Numbered from the stretch's first letter, positions 48,161 through 58,504 are shown. The stretch is 64,000 nt of DNA from Flavobacteriales bacterium (GCA_016722445.1 JADKIZ010000005.1:1-64000); one strand, 5' to 3'. Numbers and translations are program-made. Notes: a model not told the origin generated them from the letters alone.

Positions 48161-48541
48161 ATGAAAAACTTTACCCTTTCTTCGATGCCCTATTTTAAAA
48201 TTTCACTTACAGCATTCTTGCTGTTTTCTGTTCAATTGATAATTCACGCCCAGACACCACCTGTCATTAAGGTGAGTAATGACGGTATTATCCGACTTCC
48301 GGAGCATCAGGCTGTCCAGAACTCATACTACCTCGATGTAAGTCATCTCGATTTTCAAAATGACGATGACCTTATCGCATTTGTAAAAGATAAGTATGGA
48401 GATAGTTATCTCCTGAGAGCGAGTTCCAATCCGAAAACTGTGATCATGGTATTGAAAATACCCGAAAATCCAGGACGAACGAAAGAACAATGGCGTGATA
48501 GGATTATGAAAGAATCGACCATCAAGCCATTACGAAGATAA
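48161..48541 (+). CDS. Small exported protein upstream of giant gene 2, no recognised family
   Basis: A 126-aa protein with a convincing signal peptide (ISLTAFLLFSVQLIIHAQ, cleaved near residue 31). The mature part of about 95 aa contains VIKVSNDGIIRLPEHQ, LDVSHLDFQNDDDLIAFVKD and a basic C-terminus (RTKEQWRDRIMKE). I do not recognise a family. It has no T9SS sorting domain and no Cys after the signal, unlike its neighbour. The stop lies 47 bases before the giant gene's ATG, with no terminator between, so the two are probably co-transcribed. It may be a periplasmic helper or unrelated; this is unknown. Confidence 0.7.
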   Translation: MKNFTLSSMPYFKISLTAFLLFSVQLIIHAQTPPVIKVSNDGIIRLPEHQAVQNSYYLDVSHLDFQNDDDLIAFVKDKYGDSYLLRASSNPKTVIMVLKIPENPGRTKEQWRDRIMKESTIKPLRR

Positions 48542-48588
48542 AATCCAAGATCATCAAGAAACCTAACTTTAAACAAACACCCAACACG

Positions 48589-51500
48589 ATGATACTTTAC
48601 CGAACGTTACTTCGATCACTACTGATTGTAACGACCCTATTTCTGAGCATCTATGGTAAATCACAGCTTACTGTAAATACCTCGGCCACTGCGGCACAAC
48701 TTGCGGCGGAAATCGTAGGACCTGGAGTTACAGTCACCAATGTCACTTTGCAAAGTGCAACAGGTGGTACTGGTATTTTCGCCAATGGCGGAACCACCAA
48801 TATCGGATTAGGCAATGGTATCCTTTTAACGACAGGTGATGCTGTCGATGCGATCGGGCCAAATAACTCCGATCAAACCTCTAAGGATAAAACCAACTTC
48901 ACAATTGACCCTGATCTTGATGCGCTAACTGGTTATAGCATCGAAGACCAGAGCATTCTGGAATTCGATTTTGTTGCCACTGGCAATGCCATTCACGTGC
49001 AATATGTTTTCGCTTCGGAAGAATACAACGAATGGGTTTGCACGAAATTCAATGACCTTTTTGCATTCTTTGTCACTGGTCCAAATCCTTATGGTGGTAA
49101 TTACAACAGTCAGAATATTGCTCTGGTTCCCAACAGCAACTTTCCTGTTTCTATTAATACGATCAACAATGGTGCAGCTGGATCTCATGGTAATCCTGCA
49201 ACATGTGAATCACTGGCATATTCTCAATATTATGTCAATAATGCTGGAGGTTCAACCATTGGATATGACGGATTCACTGTGGTGATGTCATCACATTTAA
49301 CCATTACGCCCGGTGCCTCTTATCATTTCAAATTCGCCTTGGCTGATATTTCCGATGGATTATGGGATGCCGGTATATTTATTAAAGCAGATAGCTTTGC
49401 TTCATACGAATGTGAAGCCGGTAGCCTCAACTTCTCTAATACTCCACCAACATTCTGTTCTGATGATCAGGTTGCAGATGTTGTTTCAGTTTCAAGTAAC
49501 AGTGATGCACCAACGGACATATACAGATACATTTTAACCAATTCTTCCAATATTATTCTGGCCATTAATAATAACGGAACATTTGATCTGAGTTCATTCG
49601 GAAACGGAACATTCAACGTTTATGGTATATCCATGGAAGGCACGGTAAATGGTCTTACTGTGGGTAACAATATTTCAGCGATCAATGCCAGCACCAATAG
49701 TGGCTGTTTTGCATTGACATCACCATTAACTGTGAACCGTCAAGCCTGTAATCCATCACTGACTTGTCCACAAAATCAGTCTTTACAATGCCAATCATTG
49801 GTGCCTTCTCCTAATCCAGGGTTGGTACAGTTAGCGTCACAATTTTGTCCTGGAGGTTCAGTCACATGGGTTTCTGATTTGCCTTCTGGATCGAACTGCA
49901 ACGGCTCAATAATCAGAACGTATCAACTTCAAGATAACTGTGGTTATGTAGGTCAATGTCAACAAACCTTTACCTACCAAGATAATACACCACCAACTAT
50001 CGGTAGTCCCGGAGCAAATGCTACCATTCAATGCGGACAAGCCATTGTGTTTACACCACCAACTGCGACTGACAATTGCACAAACAATCCGACGATTGAA
50101 ACGGTAAGTGATGTTACTACACCAGGAACTTGTTCCGGATCATACACACGAACCAAAACTTGGCGCGCGGCAGATGCTTGTGGAAATTACTCAAATAACG
50201 TTAGTCAGACTTTGACCGTTATAGATAACACTGCACCAGTATTGGGTGGATTACCGAATGATCAAACAGTCATTTGCAGTGCCATGCCAACAGGAACATC
50301 CTACGGCGTTGTGGCCAATGATCTTTGTGATGCAACACCGACAATCACCTCGACCTATTCCGATGTTCAAAGTGGATGTCATATTCTTAGAACAATTACG
50401 TGGACCGCTACAGATGATTGCGGAAATTCAAGTTCAGCATCACGCACATTTACATCAGACGATAACGTTGCTCCTAATCTTATTGGGGTACCTGCCGATG
50501 CAACCATGCAGTGTGGCGAACCAGTTCCTGATGCTGTAGTCATGTCGACTGACAATTGCGACAATGCTCCGGTTGTTGCGTTATCGGCAACTACAGTCCC
50601 TGCAAATTGCGGATATTCATTGATTCGCACATGGACGGCTACAGATGCATGCGGCAATACAAATTCGCAATCGCAAACGACAACATTCGAAGACACGATT
50701 GATCCAGTGCTCGTTGGACTTCCAACTGGTGGTACTGTGAACTGTGGTGCTGTACCTGATGGTGAAGATTTCGAAGTAACAGCCACAGATAATTGTGTAA
50801 ACACAGTAACTGTGACTTCGACCTATTCTGATCAGGGATCAGGTTGTAACATCATACGAACAATTACCTGGACTGCTACAGATGGTTGTGGAAATTCTAG
50901 TTCAGCAACAAGAACATTCACCACTCAAGACGTATCCGCTCCTGTACTCGCTGGTATGCCTAATGATGCTACAGTAGCTTGTGGAGCTCTGCCTGCTGGT
51001 GACGACTTTGCAGTATTTGCAAATGACAATTGTGATCCGGCTGTGTCTATCACTTATGAAGAAACTGATCAAAACGTTGGATGCAATGTGGCGCGTACCA
51101 TCACATGGACGGCTACTGATGCATGCGGCAATACTTCTTCCGCTTCAAGAACATTTACATCGAATGACGATGTTGATCCACAACTCATCGGGGTTCCTGC
51201 CAATGCAACCATGCAATGTGGTGAACCAGTTCCGAATGCTGTGGTAAGTGCCATCGACAACTGCGATGCAGAACCGGTGGTGGCTATGTCGGCTCAAACT
51301 GTTTCTGCTGAATGCGGATACTCGCTCGTTCGCACATGGACTGCCACTGATGCTTGTGGCAACACAACATCACTTTCGCAAACAACAACTTTTGAAGACA
51401 CCACCGATCCAGTGCTCGTTGGACTTCCAACTGGTGGTACTGTGAACTGTGGTGCTGTGCCTGATGGTGAAGATTTCGAAGTAACAGCCACAGATAATTG

Positions 51501-54500
51501 TGTAAACACAGTAACTGTGACTTCGACCTATTCTGATCAGGGATCAGGTTGTAACATCATACGAACCATCACTTGGACAGCTACTGATGCTTGTGGAAAT
51601 TCTAGTTCAGCAACAAGAACATTTACCACTCAAGACGTGTCTGCTCCTGTGCTCGCTGGTATGCCGAATGATGCTACAGTAGCTTGTGGAGCTCTGCCTG
51701 CTGGTGATGACTTCGCAGTATTTGCAAATGACAATTGTGATCCTGCAGTTTCTATTACTTATGAAGAAACAGATCAAAACGTTGGATGCAACGTGGCGCG
51801 TACCATCACATGGACGGCTACTGATGCATGCGGCAATTCTTCCTCTGCATCAAGAACGTTTACATCGAATGATGATGTTGCTCCGCAACTCATCGGTGTA
51901 CCCGCCAATGCAACCATGCAATGTGGCGAACCAGTTCCGAATGCTATGGTGAGTGCCATCGACAACTGCGATGCAGAACCGGTGGTGGCTATGTCGGCTC
52001 AAACTGTTTCTGCTGAATGCGGTTATTCATTGGTGCGCACATGGACTGCTACCGATGCTTGTGGCAACACAACATCACTTTCACAAACAACAACGTTTGT
52101 TGACACTACAGATCCAGTACTTGTTGGATTACCAGCTGGTGGCAGTGTGAACTGCAGTGCCATTCCTGATGGTGGTGATTTCAACGTCACTGCAACGGAC
52201 AACTGCGTGAATGAAGTGACCGTTACTTCGACACAAGCTGATCAAGGATCAGGTTGTAACATGTCGAGGAATATCACCTGGACTGCTGTGGATGGTTGCG
52301 GAAATTCTGTTTCTGCTTCAAGAACATTTACCACTCAAGACAATATCCCGCCGGTACTTTCTGGTCTTCCTCAAGACGGCAGTGTGGCATGCGGTGGTTT
52401 ACCAAATACAACAGAATATTTTGTGGCTGCTACAGATAACTGTGATCAGAATGTTACCATCAACGTTACAGCTAACGATGTTGGTGCTGGTTGCAATGTC
52501 ATCAGAACAATGACGTGGACAGCTACGGACGACTGTGGCAATCAAACCACAGCAACAAGAACATTTACTACACAAGACAACACAGCACCACAACTTGTAG
52601 GAGTTCCTGAGAATGCAACCATGCAATGTGGTGAACCGGTTCCAAACGCTGTGGTAAGCGCCATCGACAACTGCGATGCAGAACCGGTTGTGGCTATGTC
52701 AGCTCAGACCATTTCTGCTGAATGCGGATACTCGCTCGTTCGCACATGGACGGCTACTGATGCTTGTGGCAACACAACATCACTTTCGCAAACAACAACT
52801 TTTGAAGACACCACCGATCCAGTGCTCGTTGGACTTCCTGATGGAGGAACCGTAAACTGCGGTGCGGTACCTGATGGTGAAGATTTTGAAGTAACTGCTA
52901 CGGATAATTGTGTAAACACAGTAACCGTGACTTCGACCTATTCTGATCAAGGTTCTGGTTGTAACATCGTACGAACCATTACTTGGACAGCTACTGATGC
53001 TTGCGGAAATTCTAGTTCAGCAACAAGAACATTCACCACTCAAGACGTGTCTGCTCCTGTACTCGCTGGTATGCCGAATGATGCTACTGTTGCTTGTGGA
53101 GCTCTGCCTGCTGGTGATGACTTCGCAGTATTTGCAAATGATAATTGTGATCCGGCAGTTTCTATTACATATGAAGAAACAGATCAGAATGTTGGATGCA
53201 ATGTGGCGCGTACCATCACATGGACGGCTACTGATGCATGCGGCAATACTTCTTCTGCTTCGAGAACATTTACATCGAATGATGATGTTGCTCCGCAACT
53301 CATCGGCGTTCCTGCTAATGCAACCATGCAATGTGGTGAACCGGTTCCAAACGCTGTAGTAAGTGCCATCGACAACTGCGATGCAGAACCGGTGGTGGCT
53401 ATGTCGGCTCAAACTGTTTCTGCTGAATGCGGATACTCGCTCGTTCGCACATGGACTGCCACTGATGCTTGTGGCAACACAACTTCTCTTTCGCAAACAA
53501 CAACTTTTGAAGACACCACCGATCCAGTGCTCGTCGGACTTCCTGATGGAGGAACCGTAAACTGCGGTGCGGTACCTGATGGTGAAGATTTTGAAGTAAC
53601 TGCTACGGATAATTGTGTAAACACAGTAACCGTGACTTCTTCATATGCTGATCAAGGTTCAGGTTGTAACATCGTACGAACCATCACTTGGACAGCTACT
53701 GATGCTTGTGGAAATTCTAGTTCAGCTACAAGAACATTCACCACTCAAGACGTATCTGCTCCAGTACTCGCTGGTATGCCAAATGATGCTACTGTAGCTT
53801 GTGGAGCTCTGCCTGCTGGTGATGACTTCGCAGTATTTGCAAATGATAATTGTGATCCTGCAGTTACTATTACATATGAAGAAACAGATCAGAATGTTGG
53901 ATGCAATGTGGCGCGTACCATCACATGGACGGCGACTGATGCATGCGGCAATACTTCTTCTGCATCAAGAACATTTACATCGAATGATGATGTTGCTCCG
54001 CAACTCATCGGTGTTCCCGCCAATGCAACCATGCAATGTGGCGAACCGGTTCCAAACGCTGTAGTTAGTGCCATCGACAACTGCGATGCAGAACCTGTGG
54101 TGGCTATGTCGGCTCAAACAATTTCTGCTGAATGCGGATACTCGCTCGTTCGCACATGGACTGCCACTGATGCTTGTGGCAACACAACATCACTTTCACA
54201 AACAACAACGTTTGTTGACACTACAGATCCAGTACTTGTTGGATTACCAGCTGGTGGCAGTGTGAACTGCAGTGCCATTCCTGATGGTGGTGATTTCAAC
54301 GTCACTGCAACAGACAACTGCGTAAATGAAGTGACCGTTACTTCAACACAAGCTGATCAAGGATCAGGTTGTAACATGTCGAGGATTATCACCTGGACTG
54401 CTGTGGATGGTTGCGGAAATTCTGTTTCTGCTTCAAGAACATTTACCACTCAAGACAATATCCCACCCGTACTTTCTGGCCTTCCTCAAGACGGCAGTGT

Positions 54501-57500
54501 GGCATGCGGTGGTTTACCAAATACAACAGAATATTTTGTGGCTGCTACTGATAACTGTGATCAGAATGTTACCATCAACGTTACAGCTAACGATGTTGGT
54601 GCTGGTTGCAATGTCATCAGAACAATGACGTGGACAGCTACGGACGACTGTGGCAATCAAACCACAGCAACAAGAACATTTACTACACAAGACAACACGG
54701 CTCCACAACTTGTAGGAGTTCCTGCTAACGCAACCATGCAATGTGGTGAACCGGTTCCAAACGCTGTGGTAAGCGCCATCGACAACTGCGACGCAGAACC
54801 TGTGGTGGCTATGTCTGCTCAGACCATTTCTGCTGAATGCGGATACTCGCTCGTTCGCACATGGACTGCTACTGATGCTTGTGGCAACACAACATCACTT
54901 TCGCAAACACCAACTTTTGAAGATACTACCGATCCGGTGCTCGTTGGACTTCCAGATGGAGGAACCGTAAACTGCGGCGCTGTACCTGATGGTGAAGATT
55001 TTGAAGTCACTGCGACAGATAATTGTGTAAACACAGTAACCGTGACTTCTTCATATGCTGATCAAGGTTCTGGTTGTAACATCGTACGAACCATTACTTG
55101 GACGGCTACTGATGCTTGCGGAAATTCTAGTTCAGCAACAAGAACATTCACCACTCAAGACGTGTCTGCTCCTGTACTCGCTGGTATGCCGAATGATGCT
55201 ACAGTAGCTTGTGGAGCTTTGCCTGCTGGTGATGACTTCGCAGTATTTGCAAATGATAATTGTGATCCTGCAGTTTCTATTACTTATGAAGAAACAGATC
55301 AGAATGTTGGATGCAATGTGGCGCGTACCATCACATGGACGGCTACTGATGCATGCGGCAATACTTCTTCTGCTTCAAGAACATTTACATCGAATGATGA
55401 TGTTGCTCCGCAACTCATCGGGGTTCCTGCTAATGCAACCATGCAATGTGGCGAACCAGTTCCGAATGCTGTAGTGAGTGCCATCGACAACTGCGATGCA
55501 GAACCAGTGGTGGCTATGTCGGCTCAAACAATTTCTGCTGAATGCGGATACTCGCTCGTTCGCACATGGACTGCCACTGATGCTTGTGGCAACACAACTT
55601 CTCTTTCGCAAACAACAACTTTTGAAGACACCACCGATCCAGTGCTCGTCGGACTTCCTGATGGAGGAACCGTAAACTGCGGTGCTGTGCCTGATGGTGA
55701 AGATTTCGAAGTAACAGCCACAGATAATTGTGTAAACACAGTAACCGTGACTTCGACCTATTCTGATCAGGGATCAGGTTGTAACATCGTACGAACCATT
55801 ACTTGGACAGCTACTGATGCTTGTGGAAATTCTAGTTCAGCAACAAGAACATTCACCACTCAAGACGTGTCTGCTCCTGTACTCGCTGGTATGCCGAATG
55901 ATGCTACTGTTGCTTGTGGTGCTTTGCCTGCTGGTGATGACTTCGCAGTATTTGCAAATGATAATTGTGATCCTGCAGTTTCTATTACTTATGAAGAAAC
56001 AGATCAAAACGTTGGATGCAACGTGGCGCGTACCATCACATGGACGGCTACTGATGCATGCGGCAATTCTTCCTCTGCATCAAGAACGTTTACATCGAAT
56101 GATGATGTTGCTCCGCAACTCATCGGTGTACCCGCCAATGCAACCATGCAATGTGGCGAACCAGTTCCGAATGCTGTAGTGAGTGCCATCGACAACTGCG
56201 ATGCAGAACCGGTGGTGGCTATGTCGGCTCAAACTGTTTCTGCTGAATGCGGTTATTCATTGGTGCGCACATGGACGGCTACTGATGCTTGTGGCAACAC
56301 AACTTCTCTTTCACAAACAACAACTTTTGAAGACACCATTGATCCAGAAATACATGGTGTTCCTGAATCAACCACTGTATCGTGCATTTCATTACCACAA
56401 GATGATGACTTCACGGTAACTGCAACTGACCAATGCGACGAAGAAGTGAATGTAACCGTATCGCACGTGGATAGCGGAAGTGGATGCAATGTGACACGAA
56501 CCATTTCATGGACCGCCGTAGACAATTGTGGCAATGCAACACAAGTAAATAGAACATTCCAGGCCAGTGATGAAACTGATCCCGAACTTATCAATTTACC
56601 TGAAGGTGGAATGGTAAACTGTGGATCAATACCAACCGGACTTGAAATGGGGGTGTCTGCAATAGATGATTGTGATGCTACTGTAAGTGTGACATCAACA
56701 TTCACAGATCAATCACAAGGTTGTCACATTGCAAGAACAATCACATGGACAGCAACAGATGATTGTGGAAATCATGTTTCAGCATCGAGAACATTCATCA
56801 GCAATGACAATGAATCGCCCATATTGATTGGAGTGCCTGAAGATGCAACGGTTAGTTGCGGATCTTCAGTACCACCAGCAGTAGTGCAGGCCATTGACAA
56901 TTGTGACATGGAATTGATTGTAACGCTTTCTGCTGTCACCATTGACGTTCCTTGTGGCTATGCCATGCAACGTACATGGTCAGTAACCGACAATTGTGGT
57001 AACTCAACATCTGCAACGCAAACGACAACATTTGCTGATAACATTCCACCAGTATTGCACAATCTACCGGAAGCAGGTAACTTCTCATGCGGCTCACTCC
57101 CAGATCCTGGAAGTTTTATGGTCACTGCTACAGACAACTGCGATCAGGATATTGAGGTTGAATTTGTAGTATCGACTGGCAGCAATAGTTGCAGTGATGG
57201 TATGACCATTACATGGACGGCTACTGATGATTGTGGCAATACGACGATGGCATCCAGAACATTTGGACTTGCAGATCTAGTTGCACCAGTTCTTCATGGA
57301 AATTTCGACGAACTAGTTTACGAGTGCGATGACATGATACCAGAAAGCAACGCATGGGCTACTGACAATTGCGACACAGATGTAGAAATTGATGTACAGG
57401 AAATCTCAGAGATTGTAGACTGTATGATGATTACTACCAGAACCATTACTGCAACAGACGACTGTGGTAATACTGCCACTGCAACTCAGCTCATTTATAT

Positions 57501-58482
57501 CGTAGATGAATCCGCTCCGGTATTTGCTTTCGTTCCTCAAAACATGACGGTAGAAAGTGGTAATATTCCTGGAGTACCTGAAATCATTGTAACCGATAAT
57601 TGCGACGGCGGGGTGAATATCACATTTAGTGAATCAATCATGGGCAGCGGCTGTCCATATTTGATCAAACGTGTTTGGACCGCTTCTGATGCATGTGGCA
57701 ATACCAATGAAATTGCACAGATCATTACTGTAACAGATCAAACAGCACCAACATTTGTTGATTTCAATCCAAACGTTCAGGTTCAATGTGGACAGTTGAA
57801 TGAATCAATGCCTTCGGCAATCGACAACAGCGGATTGCAGCCAACGGTAACACTCGTTTCGACTACGAATGTTCCGAATGAATGCGGTCAATTGGTTCAA
57901 AGGGTATTTAGTGCAACTGACCAATGTGGTAATGTAACAACTGTAACACAAATGACGGAAGTGGTTGATACCATTGCACCTCTTATTCATAACATTCCGA
58001 ATGAACTCTTCATTCAATGTGGACAAGAATTGCCAGAAGTACCAGCTGACATCATTGGATTGGATGAATGTTCGACAGAAGTTTCTATTGACTTTTCACA
58101 ATCACAAAGTGGCAATGAATGTCCATTCAATGTGACCAGAACCTGGACAGCAACAGATGCGTGCGGCAATAGTGTTTCTGCGAGTCAGATCATTCACGTA
58201 TTCAACCCTGTTGAATCATCGGCTTACTTCAGGGTATATCCTAATCCAGGAACTAACACAAGCGTTCGCATACAGTTTAGTGTTGCTTACGATACCAATG
58301 TAGAAGGGGCGATTTATGATGCATCCGGACGAAAAGTGGTAGGCTTGATCAATGGCGTAGCAGCCGGTGCTTTGGTGTACGAATGGAAAGAAGAACTCAA
58401 AAATCTTGTTCCAGGATCGTATGTTGTGAAGATGGTCGTGGGTAACAAAGTGTATAACAAGCAGTTCAATATTGTAAGATAA
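48589..58482 (+). CDS. Giant T9SS-secreted HYR-repeat protein with choice-of-anchor L head (giant gene 2)
   Basis: An intact 3,297-aa protein. A signal peptide (to about residue 25) is followed by a choice-of-anchor L domain (about 25-260). Its hallmarks are GIFANGGTTNIGLGNGILLT, LEFDFVATGNAIHVQYVFAS, EEYNEWV and FKFALADISDG. A spacer of about 120 aa and about 36 Cys-rich HYR/Ig-like modules of about 78 aa follow. Modules 5-28 form the near-perfect 705-bp array; the first four and last eight are diverged. The end is a type A T9SS sorting domain (VYPNPGTNTSVRIQF ... LVPGSYVVKMVVGN). It shares the stalk module type with giant gene 1 but not the head. Probably a long cell-surface adhesin or matrix fibre; the ligand is unknown. 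Loss of Cys in some late modules (MTVESGN, AIDNSG) suggests relaxed constraint there. Confidence 0.9.
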   Translation: MILYRTLLRSLLIVTTLFLSIYGKSQLTVNTSATAAQLAAEIVGPGVTVTNVTLQSATGGTGIFANGGTTNIGLGNGILLTTGDAVDAIGPNNSDQTSKDKTNFTIDPDLDALTGYSIEDQSILEFDFVATGNAIHVQYVFASEEYNEWVCTKFNDLFAFFVTGPNPYGGNYNSQNIALVPNSNFPVSINTINNGAAGSHGNPATCESLAYSQYYVNNAGGSTIGYDGFTVVMSSHLTITPGASYHFKFALADISDGLWDAGIFIKADSFASYECEAGSLNFSNTPPTFCSDDQVADVVSVSSNSDAPTDIYRYILTNSSNIILAINNNGTFDLSSFGNGTFNVYGISMEGTVNGLTVGNNISAINASTNSGCFALTSPLTVNRQACNPSLTCPQNQSLQCQSLVPSPNPGLVQLASQFCPGGSVTWVSDLPSGSNCNGSIIRTYQLQDNCGYVGQCQQTFTYQDNTPPTIGSPGANATIQCGQAIVFTPPTATDNCTNNPTIETVSDVTTPGTCSGSYTRTKTWRAADACGNYSNNVSQTLTVIDNTAPVLGGLPNDQTVICSAMPTGTSYGVVANDLCDATPTITSTYSDVQSGCHILRTITWTATDDCGNSSSASRTFTSDDNVAPNLIGVPADATMQCGEPVPDAVVMSTDNCDNAPVVALSATTVPANCGYSLIRTWTATDACGNTNSQSQTTTFEDTIDPVLVGLPTGGTVNCGAVPDGEDFEVTATDNCVNTVTVTSTYSDQGSGCNIIRTITWTATDGCGNSSSATRTFTTQDVSAPVLAGMPNDATVACGALPAGDDFAVFANDNCDPAVSITYEETDQNVGCNVARTITWTATDACGNTSSASRTFTSNDDVDPQLIGVPANATMQCGEPVPNAVVSAIDNCDAEPVVAMSAQTVSAECGYSLVRTWTATDACGNTTSLSQTTTFEDTTDPVLVGLPTGGTVNCGAVPDGEDFEVTATDNCVNTVTVTSTYSDQGSGCNIIRTITWTATDACGNSSSATRTFTTQDVSAPVLAGMPNDATVACGALPAGDDFAVFANDNCDPAVSITYEETDQNVGCNVARTITWTATDACGNSSSASRTFTSNDDVAPQLIGVPANATMQCGEPVPNAMVSAIDNCDAEPVVAMSAQTVSAECGYSLVRTWTATDACGNTTSLSQTTTFVDTTDPVLVGLPAGGSVNCSAIPDGGDFNVTATDNCVNEVTVTSTQADQGSGCNMSRNITWTAVDGCGNSVSASRTFTTQDNIPPVLSGLPQDGSVACGGLPNTTEYFVAATDNCDQNVTINVTANDVGAGCNVIRTMTWTATDDCGNQTTATRTFTTQDNTAPQLVGVPENATMQCGEPVPNAVVSAIDNCDAEPVVAMSAQTISAECGYSLVRTWTATDACGNTTSLSQTTTFEDTTDPVLVGLPDGGTVNCGAVPDGEDFEVTATDNCVNTVTVTSTYSDQGSGCNIVRTITWTATDACGNSSSATRTFTTQDVSAPVLAGMPNDATVACGALPAGDDFAVFANDNCDPAVSITYEETDQNVGCNVARTITWTATDACGNTSSASRTFTSNDDVAPQLIGVPANATMQCGEPVPNAVVSAIDNCDAEPVVAMSAQTVSAECGYSLVRTWTATDACGNTTSLSQTTTFEDTTDPVLVGLPDGGTVNCGAVPDGEDFEVTATDNCVNTVTVTSSYADQGSGCNIVRTITWTATDACGNSSSATRTFTTQDVSAPVLAGMPNDATVACGALPAGDDFAVFANDNCDPAVTITYEETDQNVGCNVARTITWTATDACGNTSSASRTFTSNDDVAPQLIGVPANATMQCGEPVPNAVVSAIDNCDAEPVVAMSAQTISAECGYSLVRTWTATDACGNTTSLSQTTTFVDTTDPVLVGLPAGGSVNCSAIPDGGDFNVTATDNCVNEVTVTSTQADQGSGCNMSRIITWTAVDGCGNSVSASRTFTTQDNIPPVLSGLPQDGSVACGGLPNTTEYFVAATDNCDQNVTINVTANDVGAGCNVIRTMTWTATDDCGNQTTATRTFTTQDNTAPQLVGVPANATMQCGEPVPNAVVSAIDNCDAEPVVAMSAQTISAECGYSLVRTWTATDACGNTTSLSQTPTFEDTTDPVLVGLPDGGTVNCGAVPDGEDFEVTATDNCVNTVTVTSSYADQGSGCNIVRTITWTATDACGNSSSATRTFTTQDVSAPVLAGMPNDATVACGALPAGDDFAVFANDNCDPAVSITYEETDQNVGCNVARTITWTATDACGNTSSASRTFTSNDDVAPQLIGVPANATMQCGEPVPNAVVSAIDNCDAEPVVAMSAQTISAECGYSLVRTWTATDACGNTTSLSQTTTFEDTTDPVLVGLPDGGTVNCGAVPDGEDFEVTATDNCVNTVTVTSTYSDQGSGCNIVRTITWTATDACGNSSSATRTFTTQDVSAPVLAGMPNDATVACGALPAGDDFAVFANDNCDPAVSITYEETDQNVGCNVARTITWTATDACGNSSSASRTFTSNDDVAPQLIGVPANATMQCGEPVPNAVVSAIDNCDAEPVVAMSAQTVSAECGYSLVRTWTATDACGNTTSLSQTTTFEDTIDPEIHGVPESTTVSCISLPQDDDFTVTATDQCDEEVNVTVSHVDSGSGCNVTRTISWTAVDNCGNATQVNRTFQASDETDPELINLPEGGMVNCGSIPTGLEMGVSAIDDCDATVSVTSTFTDQSQGCHIARTITWTATDDCGNHVSASRTFISNDNESPILIGVPEDATVSCGSSVPPAVVQAIDNCDMELIVTLSAVTIDVPCGYAMQRTWSVTDNCGNSTSATQTTTFADNIPPVLHNLPEAGNFSCGSLPDPGSFMVTATDNCDQDIEVEFVVSTGSNSCSDGMTITWTATDDCGNTTMASRTFGLADLVAPVLHGNFDELVYECDDMIPESNAWATDNCDTDVEIDVQEISEIVDCMMITTRTITATDDCGNTATATQLIYIVDESAPVFAFVPQNMTVESGNIPGVPEIIVTDNCDGGVNITFSESIMGSGCPYLIKRVWTASDACGNTNEIAQIITVTDQTAPTFVDFNPNVQVQCGQLNESMPSAIDNSGLQPTVTLVSTTNVPNECGQLVQRVFSATDQCGNVTTVTQMTEVVDTIAPLIHNIPNELFIQCGQELPEVPADIIGLDECSTEVSIDFSQSQSGNECPFNVTRTWTATDACGNSVSASQIIHVFNPVESSAYFRVYPNPGTNTSVRIQFSVAYDTNVEGAIYDASGRKVVGLINGVAAGALVYEWKEELKNLVPGSYVVKMVVGNKVYNKQFNIVR
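50701..56340 (+). repeat. Eight-copy 705-bp tandem array with AAB higher-order structure
   Basis: Units beginning at the codons for DPVLVGLP start at 50701, 51406, 52111, 52816, 53521, 54226, 54931 and 55636, and the unique sequence resumes at 56341. Every step is exactly 705 bp (235 aa, three modules), with no indel. Units 3 and 6 (type B) differ in modules one and two (SVNCSAIPDGGDF, VLSGLPQDGSVACGG) from type A units (TVNCGAVPDGEDF, VLAGMPNDATVACGA). Module three (QLIGVPANATMQCGEPVPNA) is nearly the same throughout. The order A-A-B-A-A-B-A-A gives a second period of 2,115 bp. Confidence 0.95.
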
Positions 58483-58504
58483 GGATTTGAAACATTCTTC
58501 ATGT

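Noticed and set aside
50379..56705. Regularly spaced open frames on both strands opposite the 705-bp array (about 63-150 codons each)
   Set aside because: Their spacing simply mirrors the repeat period of the plus-strand gene; they lack plausible starts, known motifs or their own promoters.
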